A stretch of DNA of 23,233 nt from JAIOSM01 sp964565415 (GTDB lineage: Bacteria; Desulfobacterota; Desulfobacteria; Desulfobacterales; Desulfobacteraceae). The stretch is from NCBI GenBank assembly GCA_964565415.1, contig CAZMEX010000055.1, positions 1 to 23,233 on the forward strand, given 5' to 3'. The translations under genes were made by a program, and so were the position numbers. Numbering within the stretch: position 1 is the stretch's first letter; the number at the start of each line of letters is the position of its first letter. Shown here in pieces: positions 1-6,999 of the stretch. The notes below the pieces were generated by a model that saw only the letters and a list, made by a program, of their open reading frames with translations, did no database searches and was not told where the DNA came from.

Positions 1-63
1 CTATGGATATTATGATAAATTTAAAATTTAAAAAATCCATTGTGTCTATCAGTGGTGACTATT

Positions 64-555
64 GTGCTAAAGTTTAAATACAAAAATGCAGAAAAAAAAT
101 TAGGTAAGAAGTGCGAAATTGTGTTAAGGTCTATACCTGACTGGTTTGGTCTTGAAGATTCTTTGTTAAGGTATGTAAAAGAAATTGATAATCTTGATAC
201 ATATACTGCCTGGTTCGAAAATGAACTAATAGGTTTTATTTCAGTTAAATATCATAATGAATACTCAGCAGAGCTTTTTGTGCTAGGTATTAAACTAAGT
301 TATCATAGAAAAGGTATTGGTACTAAGTTATATTCAATGATTGAACAAGCATTAAAAGAGAAAAATATAAAATATATACAAGTCAAAACATTAAGCTCAA
401 AAGCAAATGATATGAATTATGAAAAGACAAGGCTATTTTATTTGTCTTTGGGCTTTTTACCTTTGGAAGAGTTCCATGAATTGTGGACTAAAGACAATCC
501 TTGTCTGCAAATGATAAAAAGTATTGAACATCACGCTACCTTTAGGCTGAGCTGA
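64..555 (+). CDS. GNAT-family N-acetyltransferase
   Basis: Probable acetyl-CoA-dependent N-acetyltransferase of unknown substrate. The acetyl-CoA pyrophosphate-binding motif is visible as LSYHRKGIGTKL (R-x-x-G-x-G/A type), preceded by the beta strand ELFVLGI and followed late in the protein by RLFYLSLGF, the usual end of the GNAT fold. The frame is open from a TTG at 40. I prefer the GTG at 64 because GGTGA (54-58) lies five bases upstream and the fold begins right after it. Starts at 40, 52 or 55 remain possible. The length, about 163 residues, is normal for a single-domain GNAT. The gene is more AT-rich by eye than what follows and is separated from the next gene by 109 bp, so it is probably transcribed alone and may be a later arrival. 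The family call is firm; no substrate can be named. Confidence 0.8.
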   Translation: MLKFKYKNAEKKLGKKCEIVLRSIPDWFGLEDSLLRYVKEIDNLDTYTAWFENELIGFISVKYHNEYSAELFVLGIKLSYHRKGIGTKLYSMIEQALKEKNIKYIQVKTLSSKANDMNYEKTRLFYLSLGFLPLEEFHELWTKDNPCLQMIKSIEHHATFRLS

Positions 556-575
556 CAGGAAATTGCTGATTAAGC

Positions 576-605
576 TTGAAAAAACTTGCTAAACAATGCT
601 AAAAA
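576..605 (+). promoter_or_regulatory. candidate promoter for the CheD-HDOD operon
   Basis: TTGAAA (576-581) is followed after 18 bases by TAAAAA (600-605), with a TGC directly before it (extended -10 type). It lies in the 109-bp gap before the first gene of the five-gene plus-strand operon, about 60 bases upstream of its ATG. Matches to consensus are moderate and the region is AT-rich, so a chance match is quite possible. Confidence 0.3.
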
Positions 606-664
606 TATAGTTACATAAATATTTTTCAATTACTTGGAACCAACTTAAGACACTTATAAAAAAT

Positions 665-2020
665 ATGACAAATTACAAAGAACATATTCCAGCTGGAAAC
701 TTTAAAGCAAGCAGAGCAATGCCCACTAGTTTTCAGGCTTTTCTTGGCACATGTGTTGGTGTTGCACTCTATGACAAAAAAAAAAGGGTTGGAGGTTTAA
801 TACACATAATTCTTCCTGAGCCAGTATCTGATTCCAATGTGGATTTTCCTGAAAAATACGCATCCACAGGATTGCCCCTGCTCATAAATCAGCTCATCGA
901 CCTTGGTGCATCCTGTGATAATATTTCGGCTACAATTGCCGGTGGTGCCCTTGTGGGACCTGTGAGCAACATTGATATCAATCTTGACATTGGTGGCAGA
1001 TCAGCAGATATAGCTTTAAATATTTTAAAGACAAATAATATAACAATTGATAAGTCTGAGACCGGGGGGTTTTTCATGTCCACCCTTACCCTTAACATGG
1101 AGAATGGTGAAACCTCCATAGAACCAACATGGGAACAGGATAATAAAGCTGCAAATACTGTCAAAAGCTATATCCCTCCAAAATTTGATGAGATCAAAAA
1201 TACAATTGAAAAACTGCAGCCAATCCCGCAGACAGCCTTAAAAATTTTAAGGATGGTAGACTCTTCAAGATATGACACTGATGATGTTGTAAAAGAGCTA
1301 TCCACAGACCAGGTGCTGAGTGGTCAGACCTTAAAAATGTGTAATTCAGTCATGTTTGCAGGCACCCATAAGATTGAGACACTCAAACATGCTGTTTTGC
1401 TCCTGGGAGAAAGCTTTTTACTGAAATCATTAATTACTGCTGCGGTGGATACCTATTATAACCAGCATGGATTGTCAGGTTATTCTTTATGTAAGGGCGG
1501 ACTTTTTTTCCATGCTGTAAGTACTGCTTTAACAGCAGAAAACATTGCTCTACTGACAGGCAAAGTAGAACCACGCCTGGCAAACACGGCAGGGCTGCTC
1601 CATGATATAGGTAAAGTTGTTCTTGACCAGCATTTATCAGAGAGCTACCCGCTTTTTTTTAGAAATTTAGAGGAGAGAACTGCCCTTGAAAACGAAAAAA
1701 AAGTCCTTGGTCTAACCCATTGCGAATCTGGTAAATATCTTGCCAATAAATGGAAATTCTCCGATGCACTATCTGATGTGGTTGAATTCCACCACCACCC
1801 GGAAAAAGCAAAAGTCAGCAAAGATCTTGTCAGTGTTGTTTTTTTAGCAAACCTTCTAATGTCAAGATTTAACACAGGCTTGAAACTTGAAATAATTAAA
1901 AGCGGTCAGATGAATTTTGCACTTGCCCAAATAGGCTTGACTTCTTCAGATCTGCCCCAGTTGATAGATTCTATTCCCATAGACCTGTTTAATATAAACA
2001 AACTCAAAGAGACAACCTAA
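665..2020 (+). CDS. CheD-like deamidase / HDOD domain fusion protein
   Basis: Two-domain, 451-residue cytoplasmic signalling protein. Residues 1 to about 155 resemble CheD, the chemoreceptor glutamine deamidase: FLGTCVGVALYD places a cysteine at residue 30 and VGGLIHIILP places a histidine at residue 47, the same 17-residue spacing as the catalytic Cys and His of Thermotoga CheD. The position of the supporting Thr in that protein appears to be Gln24 here. Residues from about 180 to 390 form an HDOD domain, beginning LQPIPQTALKILRMVD and keeping an intact LLHDIGK (His313-Asp314), which many HDOD proteins have lost. No Shine-Dalgarno is obvious before the ATG. selA starts 3 bases after the stop. 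CheD activity is inferred from the Cys/His pair only. The fusion suggests a sensory or regulatory protein, and the output is unknown. Confidence 0.8.
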   Translation: MTNYKEHIPAGNFKASRAMPTSFQAFLGTCVGVALYDKKKRVGGLIHIILPEPVSDSNVDFPEKYASTGLPLLINQLIDLGASCDNISATIAGGALVGPVSNIDINLDIGGRSADIALNILKTNNITIDKSETGGFFMSTLTLNMENGETSIEPTWEQDNKAANTVKSYIPPKFDEIKNTIEKLQPIPQTALKILRMVDSSRYDTDDVVKELSTDQVLSGQTLKMCNSVMFAGTHKIETLKHAVLLLGESFLLKSLITAAVDTYYNQHGLSGYSLCKGGLFFHAVSTALTAENIALLTGKVEPRLANTAGLLHDIGKVVLDQHLSESYPLFFRNLEERTALENEKKVLGLTHCESGKYLANKWKFSDALSDVVEFHHHPEKAKVSKDLVSVVFLANLLMSRFNTGLKLEIIKSGQMNFALAQIGLTSSDLPQLIDSIPIDLFNINKLKETT

Positions 2021-2023
2021 GTT

Positions 2024-3430
2024 ATGGATAATAATAAACAAACCCTTTTAAAAAAACTGCCCGGGGTTGACCATCTTCTTGAAATCATAAACAGAGATAT
2101 AAGATTCAAACAAATTCCTTTAAATGTCTGCAAATCATCAATTCGATATGTACTGAGCAATATAAGAACAGATATTCTTAATAAAAATGACTTATCAGAT
2201 AATATTATATCAGATTCTGTCATTATTGAAGCTGTGTCTGAACATGCCAAAGATGATATTAAAAATAATCTTATGGGTGTAATCAATGCAACCGGTGTTG
2301 TTTTGCATACAAACCTTGGAAGATCCCTGCTTTGCAAAGAAGCATTAAAAAATATTTCCAATGTATCATCAGGATATAGTAATCTTGAATACAATATTGA
2401 CAAAGGAACCCGGGGAATCAGGTATTCTGCCATTGAGGATCTGCTTTGTGAACTCACAGGAGCTGAAGCTGCCATTGTAGTAAATAATAACGCGGGGGCA
2501 GTCCTGCTTTCTCTCAACTCCCTTGCAGATAATAGGGAAGTAATAGTTTCAAGGGGGGAACTTGTTGAGATTGGCGGCTCTTTCAGAATTCCCGATGTTA
2601 TGACAAAAAGCAATGGAATCCTTAAAGAGGTGGGTACAACCAACAGGACCCATGCCCATGATTATACAAATGCAATAACTGATAACACCGGGCTTTTTCT
2701 TAAGGTTCACACAAGCAACTACCAGATAGAGGGGTTTGTAAAAAGTGTCTCTGTGGCTGATCTTGTAACAATTGGTAAACAACACGGCATCCCGGTTATG
2801 GAAGACCTTGGGAGCGGCACATTGATTGATTTTTCCAAATATGGTCTTGGTTCTGAACCCACAGTTATGGATGCTGTCAAGTCAGGTGCTGATGTTGTCT
2901 CCTTCAGCGGTGACAAGCTGCTGGGAGGACCCCAGGCAGGTATTATTCTTGGTAAAAATAAGATTATTGATATCATTAAAAGCAATCCTCTGACAAGGGC
3001 TTTAAGGATAGATAAACTGACCCTGGCAGCTTTAGAGTCAACCTTAAGATTATACCGGGATGATAAAGATGTGATAAAAAAAATTCCCACCTTAAGAATG
3101 CTTACAGACTCCTATGCCAATATTAAAAGACGAGCCCAGTCCATGGTAAAAAAGCTTGGACCTTCTTTACAAAAACATGTCAAGATAGCCCTGAAAGACT
3201 TGGTTTCCCGCCCGGGCGGTGGTGCTTTCCCAGCCTTAACACTTCCCAGCTGCTGTATTATAATCAAATCCACAAAGATCTCAGCAGATCAGCTTGAAAA
3301 AAAACTCAGGGGCTGTGCCACCCCGATAATAGGAAGAATAGAAGATGATAGTTTTGTTATTGACCCAAGGACAATACAAAAAGGCGAAGAAAAAATTATA
3401 TATGACACCTTGATTGAAATATTAAAATAG
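2024..3430 (+). CDS. selA: L-seryl-tRNA(Sec) selenium transferase
   Basis: PLP-dependent enzyme that converts seryl-tRNA(Sec) to selenocysteinyl-tRNA(Sec) using selenophosphate, giving the amino acid needed for selenoproteins such as formate dehydrogenases. At 468 residues it has the usual bacterial length. An N-terminal tRNA-binding region (about 1-80) precedes the aminotransferase-like core with MGVINATGVVLHTNLGRSLL and VVNNNAGAVLL. The PLP-binding lysine is Lys298 in SFSGDKLLGGPQAG, close to Lys295 of E. coli SelA. The start lies 3 bases after the CheD-HDOD stop, so the two are cotranscribed. selB, selC and selD are not in the window. The presence of selA implies the organism makes selenoproteins, as many sulfate reducers do. 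Confidence 0.96.
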   Translation: MDNNKQTLLKKLPGVDHLLEIINRDIRFKQIPLNVCKSSIRYVLSNIRTDILNKNDLSDNIISDSVIIEAVSEHAKDDIKNNLMGVINATGVVLHTNLGRSLLCKEALKNISNVSSGYSNLEYNIDKGTRGIRYSAIEDLLCELTGAEAAIVVNNNAGAVLLSLNSLADNREVIVSRGELVEIGGSFRIPDVMTKSNGILKEVGTTNRTHAHDYTNAITDNTGLFLKVHTSNYQIEGFVKSVSVADLVTIGKQHGIPVMEDLGSGTLIDFSKYGLGSEPTVMDAVKSGADVVSFSGDKLLGGPQAGIILGKNKIIDIIKSNPLTRALRIDKLTLAALESTLRLYRDDKDVIKKIPTLRMLTDSYANIKRRAQSMVKKLGPSLQKHVKIALKDLVSRPGGGAFPALTLPSCCIIIKSTKISADQLEKKLRGCATPIIGRIEDDSFVIDPRTIQKGEEKIIYDTLIEILK

Positions 3431-3440
3431 AGACTTGATC

Positions 3441-4691
3441 ATGAATCTGATAACAGACAAATTTACATCCAAAGAGGTTGATTTTCTTAAAAAGAATTCA
3501 AAAGATGAATCTTTAGAGATCTGCCCTCCTGATATTTACCTTTCAGACACTCTTCAAAAAGAGACAAAAGAGATACACTCTTTTAAAGAACGGCTGGAGG
3601 CTGTTCAACTGGTTGAAGACAAATTTTTATGTGTTGTATTTAAAGTATCTTCTGGGAAAACAAAAAATACTGAAGAGCTGTTTGAAAAAACATTTCATAC
3701 TATTTTACAACCAGATAAAGGAATCTGGGAAAAAATTGATAAAAATATCTATACACTGACTCTCTGGGATTATGACAAAAAAAGCAAAGCTGAAACAATC
3801 TTGCAATTATTAATACAAAAAATGTCCAAAGCTTCTGATATTGAAATTTGTGCCGGGGCATCCTGGTTCCCGTTTCTGGAGTATTCAAGGTACGATACAT
3901 TTGACAATGCTGTTAAAGCTCTTGACCATGCTGCATTTTTTGGAAAAGACTCCTTTAAGTTTTTTGATGCTGTCTCTATTCATATCTATGGCGACAGGCT
4001 TTACCAGTTAGGGCAAATTGAAAATGCATCCATTGAGTACCAGAAAGGTTTAGAGCTTGATAAGAAAAATATTATGCTGATCAACAGCCTTGGCGTATGT
4101 TATGGACTCATTGATATGCTTGACAAAGCAAAAGATGAATTTAAAAAAGTGCTTGCTATTAATTCCAGCGAAATAATCTCTATTTATAATCTTGGGCTTG
4201 TATATGATTTGATCGGTGAATCTGACAAAGCCATACAATATCTTAAAAAGGCAAACAGCATTGATAGTAGTATATTTGAAATTGAACTGCTTTTAGGAAA
4301 CCTTTTTTACAAAGCTGATGAAACTGACAAAGCGTTATATCACCTGCAAAAAGCTTTAAAATTAAAAAAGGAGTCATGGTCTGCCCTGAGAATAACCGGA
4401 GAAATATTTTTAAAACAAAACAAGCTTAATAAGGCAGTCTTAAATTTCAGCAATGCTGTAAAAATCAATCCAACTGATGCTGTATCGCTTTCAGGGATAG
4501 CAAAGGTCTATGAAATTCAAAATAAAAATATTGATATTGCAATCTTGTTTGCTGAAAAAAGTATAAAATTTGATCCTGGCAACCCTCTGTTTAAAACCAG
4601 GCTTAAAGAGATATATGCAAGAAAAAAATTAAACCTTGCATCACATCAGCCCAACAATGATCACAATGGAGAAAAAATAAAATATGGATGA
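3441..4691 (+). CDS. tetratricopeptide repeat protein
   Basis: Protein of 416 residues with about six consecutive TPR units in its C-terminal half (roughly residues 175-390). Each carries the A/G-Y-A-L/F pattern, for example ASIEYQKGLELDKKN, AKDEFKKVLAINSSE, AIQYLKKANSIDSS and ALYHLQKALKLKKES. This superhelix normally binds protein partners. There is no signal peptide or membrane segment, so it should be cytoplasmic. The N-terminal 170 residues are not recognised. Their end (GASWFPFLEYSRYDTFDNAV followed by a helix and FGKDSFKFFDA) has the rhythm of the last part of a GGDEF-like domain but without the catalytic motif. The first in-frame start is a TTG at 3435, but the ATG at 3441 leaves room for a ribosome-binding site. 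The 3' end overlaps gmhA by 8 nt, indicating cotranscription. Confidence 0.85.
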   Translation: MNLITDKFTSKEVDFLKKNSKDESLEICPPDIYLSDTLQKETKEIHSFKERLEAVQLVEDKFLCVVFKVSSGKTKNTEELFEKTFHTILQPDKGIWEKIDKNIYTLTLWDYDKKSKAETILQLLIQKMSKASDIEICAGASWFPFLEYSRYDTFDNAVKALDHAAFFGKDSFKFFDAVSIHIYGDRLYQLGQIENASIEYQKGLELDKKNIMLINSLGVCYGLIDMLDKAKDEFKKVLAINSSEIISIYNLGLVYDLIGESDKAIQYLKKANSIDSSIFEIELLLGNLFYKADETDKALYHLQKALKLKKESWSALRITGEIFLKQNKLNKAVLNFSNAVKINPTDAVSLSGIAKVYEIQNKNIDIAILFAEKSIKFDPGNPLFKTRLKEIYARKKLNLASHQPNNDHNGEKIKYG

Positions 4692-5262
4692 ACTTATTAA
4701 ACAAATTTTAAATGAAAGCATTGAAGCAAAGCAGACTTTTATCTCAAATAACCTTGAATTAATCAACAGATGCGCTCAAAAAATGGTCGATGTTCTGAAC
4801 AGTGGAAATAAAATTCTTCTATTTGGCAATGGTGGCAGTGCTGCAGACTGCCAGCACATTGCAGCTGAATTTATCAACAGGTTTCAAATTGAACGAATCC
4901 CCCTTGCGGCAATTGCTCTTACTACAGATACATCTGTAATAACCAGCATAGGCAATGACTACTCTTTTGAAGATATTTTTTTAAAACAGATCCATGCCCT
5001 TGGGAAAAAAGGTGATATTGCACTGGGTATCAGCACCAGCGGCAACTCCCCCAATGTTATAAAAGCAGCCAGGGCTGCAAAAGAGATGGGGATGACTACA
5101 ATTGGTCTTTCAGGAGAAACAGGACAACTTAAAGAAATCTCTGATTTTCCTTTTTGCGTAAGCTCAAAAGTAACTGCAAGAATCCAGGAAGCGCATATAC
5201 TGCTTGCCCATATTTTGTGCGATCTTACCGAGGGGATGATTTTTAATGAATACTCCAATTAA
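4684..5262 (+). CDS. gmhA: phosphoheptose isomerase (sedoheptulose 7-phosphate isomerase)
   Basis: SIS-domain isomerase that converts sedoheptulose 7-phosphate to D-glycero-D-manno-heptose 7-phosphate, the first step to the ADP-heptose used for the LPS inner core. The 192 residues match the family length. The phosphate-binding segment is LLFGNGGSAADCQH, followed by AAEFINRF and GISTSGNSPNV. His58, Glu62, Gln168 and His176 correspond to the zinc and catalytic residues of E. coli GmhA (His61, Glu65, Gln172, His180). The start overlaps the TPR gene by 8 nt, with GGAG about 12 bases upstream. The 3' end overlaps the next gene by 17 nt. No other heptose-pathway gene (hldE, gmhB) is in the window. 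Confidence 0.94.
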   Translation: MDELIKQILNESIEAKQTFISNNLELINRCAQKMVDVLNSGNKILLFGNGGSAADCQHIAAEFINRFQIERIPLAAIALTTDTSVITSIGNDYSFEDIFLKQIHALGKKGDIALGISTSGNSPNVIKAARAAKEMGMTTIGLSGETGQLKEISDFPFCVSSKVTARIQEAHILLAHILCDLTEGMIFNEYSN

Positions 5263-6184
5263 GCTTGACAATGTAACCACATACTCTATCCATGACAGAA
5301 AAAGCCTTGTAAATGTAGACAGTTTTGCAAAAACCCATACAAAAAACCAAAGCTTTTCAAATTTTCTTGATTCTCTTCCCTTAATCCTTGCAGGCAAGGA
5401 TTTACGCAGTATTGTCCATGCTGTTTCAGATGCTGCTAAGAATAAAAAACAGGTGTGTTTTGGAATGGGCGGGCATGTTATCAAGGTAGGGCTCAATCCT
5501 GTCTTAATTGATCTTATGCAGAAAAATATAATAACACTGATTGCCATGAATGGCTCAGGTATAATCCATGATCTTGAAATTGCCATGACTGGCAAAACCT
5601 CGGAGGATGTTGCAGCTTCCCTTGACCAGGGGCAGTTTGGCATGGCAAGGGAGACTGCTGAATTTTTAAACAATGCCATTAATAACGCTGCCGGAGAATC
5701 CAAAGGACTTGGGCTATCTGTTGGGGAGCTGATCAATAAAGAAAATCTTAAATTTAAAGAAAAAAGCCTTCTTGCCATGGGTGCAGAACTTAATATCCCT
5801 GTAACTGTGCATGTTGCCATTGGAACAGATATCATTCATATGCACCCGGGCTTTAATGCTGCTGCATGTGGTGAGACCTCCCATACAGATTTTAAAATTT
5901 TCACATCAAGTATTGCCAAACTTGAAAAAGGAGTGTTTATCAATGCAGGATCAGCAGTTATTTTGCCTGAAGTGTTTTTAAAGGCTCTGACACTTGCACG
6001 CAACCTTGGCTATACTCCTGACAACTTTACCACTATAAATCTTGATTTTATCCGTCATTACAGACCCATGACCAATGTTGTGAACAGACCAACCCAGTCC
6101 GGTGGCAAAGGCTACAGCCTTGTAGGACATCACGAAATATTAATTCCATTGATTGCAGCAGGTGTTGTGGAGAGTCTATCTTAA
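5246..6184 (+). CDS. conserved protein resembling the deoxyhypusine synthase family
   Basis: A 312-residue protein whose exact role I do not recognise. Its layout resembles deoxyhypusine synthase (NAD-dependent aminobutyl transfer from spermidine). A Gly-rich segment CFGMGGHVIKVGL precedes a helix. Then comes AMNGSGIIHDLEIAMTGKTS (positions 101-119), where DHS has its AGG-x-EED region. The second half has IPVTVHVAIGTDIIHMHPG and NAGSAVILPEVFLKA, then SGGKGYSLVGHH with Lys288 near where DHS carries its catalytic lysine. Bacteria lack eIF5A, so a homospermidine-type, sugar-related or other reaction is more likely than hypusine formation. The His cluster around 188-200 could bind metal. The 17-nt overlap with gmhA, with GAGGGGA as ribosome-binding site, points to a job linked to heptose or envelope sugar metabolism. 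The fold is a moderate inference; the function is unknown. Confidence 0.6.
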   Translation: MNTPIKLDNVTTYSIHDRKSLVNVDSFAKTHTKNQSFSNFLDSLPLILAGKDLRSIVHAVSDAAKNKKQVCFGMGGHVIKVGLNPVLIDLMQKNIITLIAMNGSGIIHDLEIAMTGKTSEDVAASLDQGQFGMARETAEFLNNAINNAAGESKGLGLSVGELINKENLKFKEKSLLAMGAELNIPVTVHVAIGTDIIHMHPGFNAAACGETSHTDFKIFTSSIAKLEKGVFINAGSAVILPEVFLKALTLARNLGYTPDNFTTINLDFIRHYRPMTNVVNRPTQSGGKGYSLVGHHEILIPLIAAGVVESLS

Positions 6185-6999
6185 CTTAAGTAATCAACAC
6201 CATTTTTAAAGATTTTTATACCCGGTGCAAGCTGGGTTTTGTCAAAAACTTTGCTGGATTTCCTCTTTCTTTCAGATTTCCTCTTTGTCCAGTCAGGATG
6301 ATTTGTGAAATGGTTATACGCTTCAGGGTGGGGCATAAGTCCGAATATTCTTCCGGTTGAATCACAGATACCTGCTATGTCATCCATGGAGCCATTGGGG
6401 TTTAAAGGAAAACTACCCTTTGCAGGTATACCCTTTTCATCACAATATCTTAAAACAACCTGGTGATTTGCAACTAATCTATCAATAATGCCTTGCTCTG
6501 CAATAAACTTGCCTTCACCATGCCTTACTGGGTAATCAGCCATTTCAATATCTTTTGTAAAAATGCATGGAGAGTCGTTGTCAAAGGAAAGATGCACCCA
6601 TTGATCCCGAAAATTTCCACAGTCGTTCCATGTGATTGATACTGATCTGTCACTGTAATTATTGTCAAATCCCGGAAGAAGTCCTATATTTACAAGGGTC
6701 TGAAAACCATTACAGATGCCTAAGACAAGTCTATCTTTTTCCACAAAGGATAAAATTTTATCACCAAGATGATTTTTAAATTTTAAAGCTTGTATAACAC
6801 CTGCACCATGGTCATCACCCCAGCTGAACCCCCCTCCTAAAGTCAATATCTGAAAGTCATCAAGGTTAACTTTGCCAAAAATCAGAGAATTTATATGAAC
6901 TCTTCTGGGATCTGCTCCTGCAAGTTTTAAAGCAAAGGCAGTTTCCACATCGCAATTCAGGCCAAAACCCGTCAGTACAAGTGCTTTTATCTTTGTCAT
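6181..6999 (-). CDS. purQ: phosphoribosylformylglycinamidine synthase, glutaminase subunit
   Basis: Class I glutamine amidotransferase that hydrolyses glutamine and passes ammonia to PurL in the fourth step of purine synthesis. The nucleophile is Cys96 in LVLGICNGFQ, with the oxyanion region LTLGGGFSWGDD before it and the catalytic His-x-Glu in LMPHPEAYNHF near the C-terminus. At 272 residues it is longer than Bacillus-type PurQ (about 230) and resembles the C-terminal glutaminase domain of large single-chain PurL, here encoded as its own gene. The ATG overlaps the purL stop in an ATGA, so the two subunits are translationally coupled. The 3' end overlaps the convergent DHS-like gene by 4 bp, with no visible terminator between them. 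It is the last gene of the long minus-strand cluster. Confidence 0.95.
   Translation of the reverse strand: MTKIKALVLTGFGLNCDVETAFALKLAGADPRRVHINSLIFGKVNLDDFQILTLGGGFSWGDDHGAGVIQALKFKNHLGDKILSFVEKDRLVLGICNGFQTLVNIGLLPGFDNNYSDRSVSITWNDCGNFRDQWVHLSFDNDSPCIFTKDIEMADYPVRHGEGKFIAEQGIIDRLVANHQVVLRYCDEKGIPAKGSFPLNPNGSMDDIAGICDSTGRIFGLMPHPEAYNHFTNHPDWTKRKSERKRKSSKVFDKTQLAPGIKIFKNGVDYLS

Noticed and set aside
889..1164. Opposite-strand ORF inside the CheD-HDOD gene, and many like it across the window
   Set aside because: These lie within well-supported genes in another frame, have no family signature, and show compositions expected of antisense frames.
2024..3430. In-frame UGA selenocysteine codons near selA
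   Set aside because: None of the genes here appears interrupted by UGA. All reading frames close at plausible ends, so no selenoprotein is claimed in the window.
5246..6184. True deoxyhypusine synthase
   Set aside because: Bacteria lack eIF5A, and several positions differ from the eukaryotic and archaeal enzyme, so only a family resemblance is claimed.
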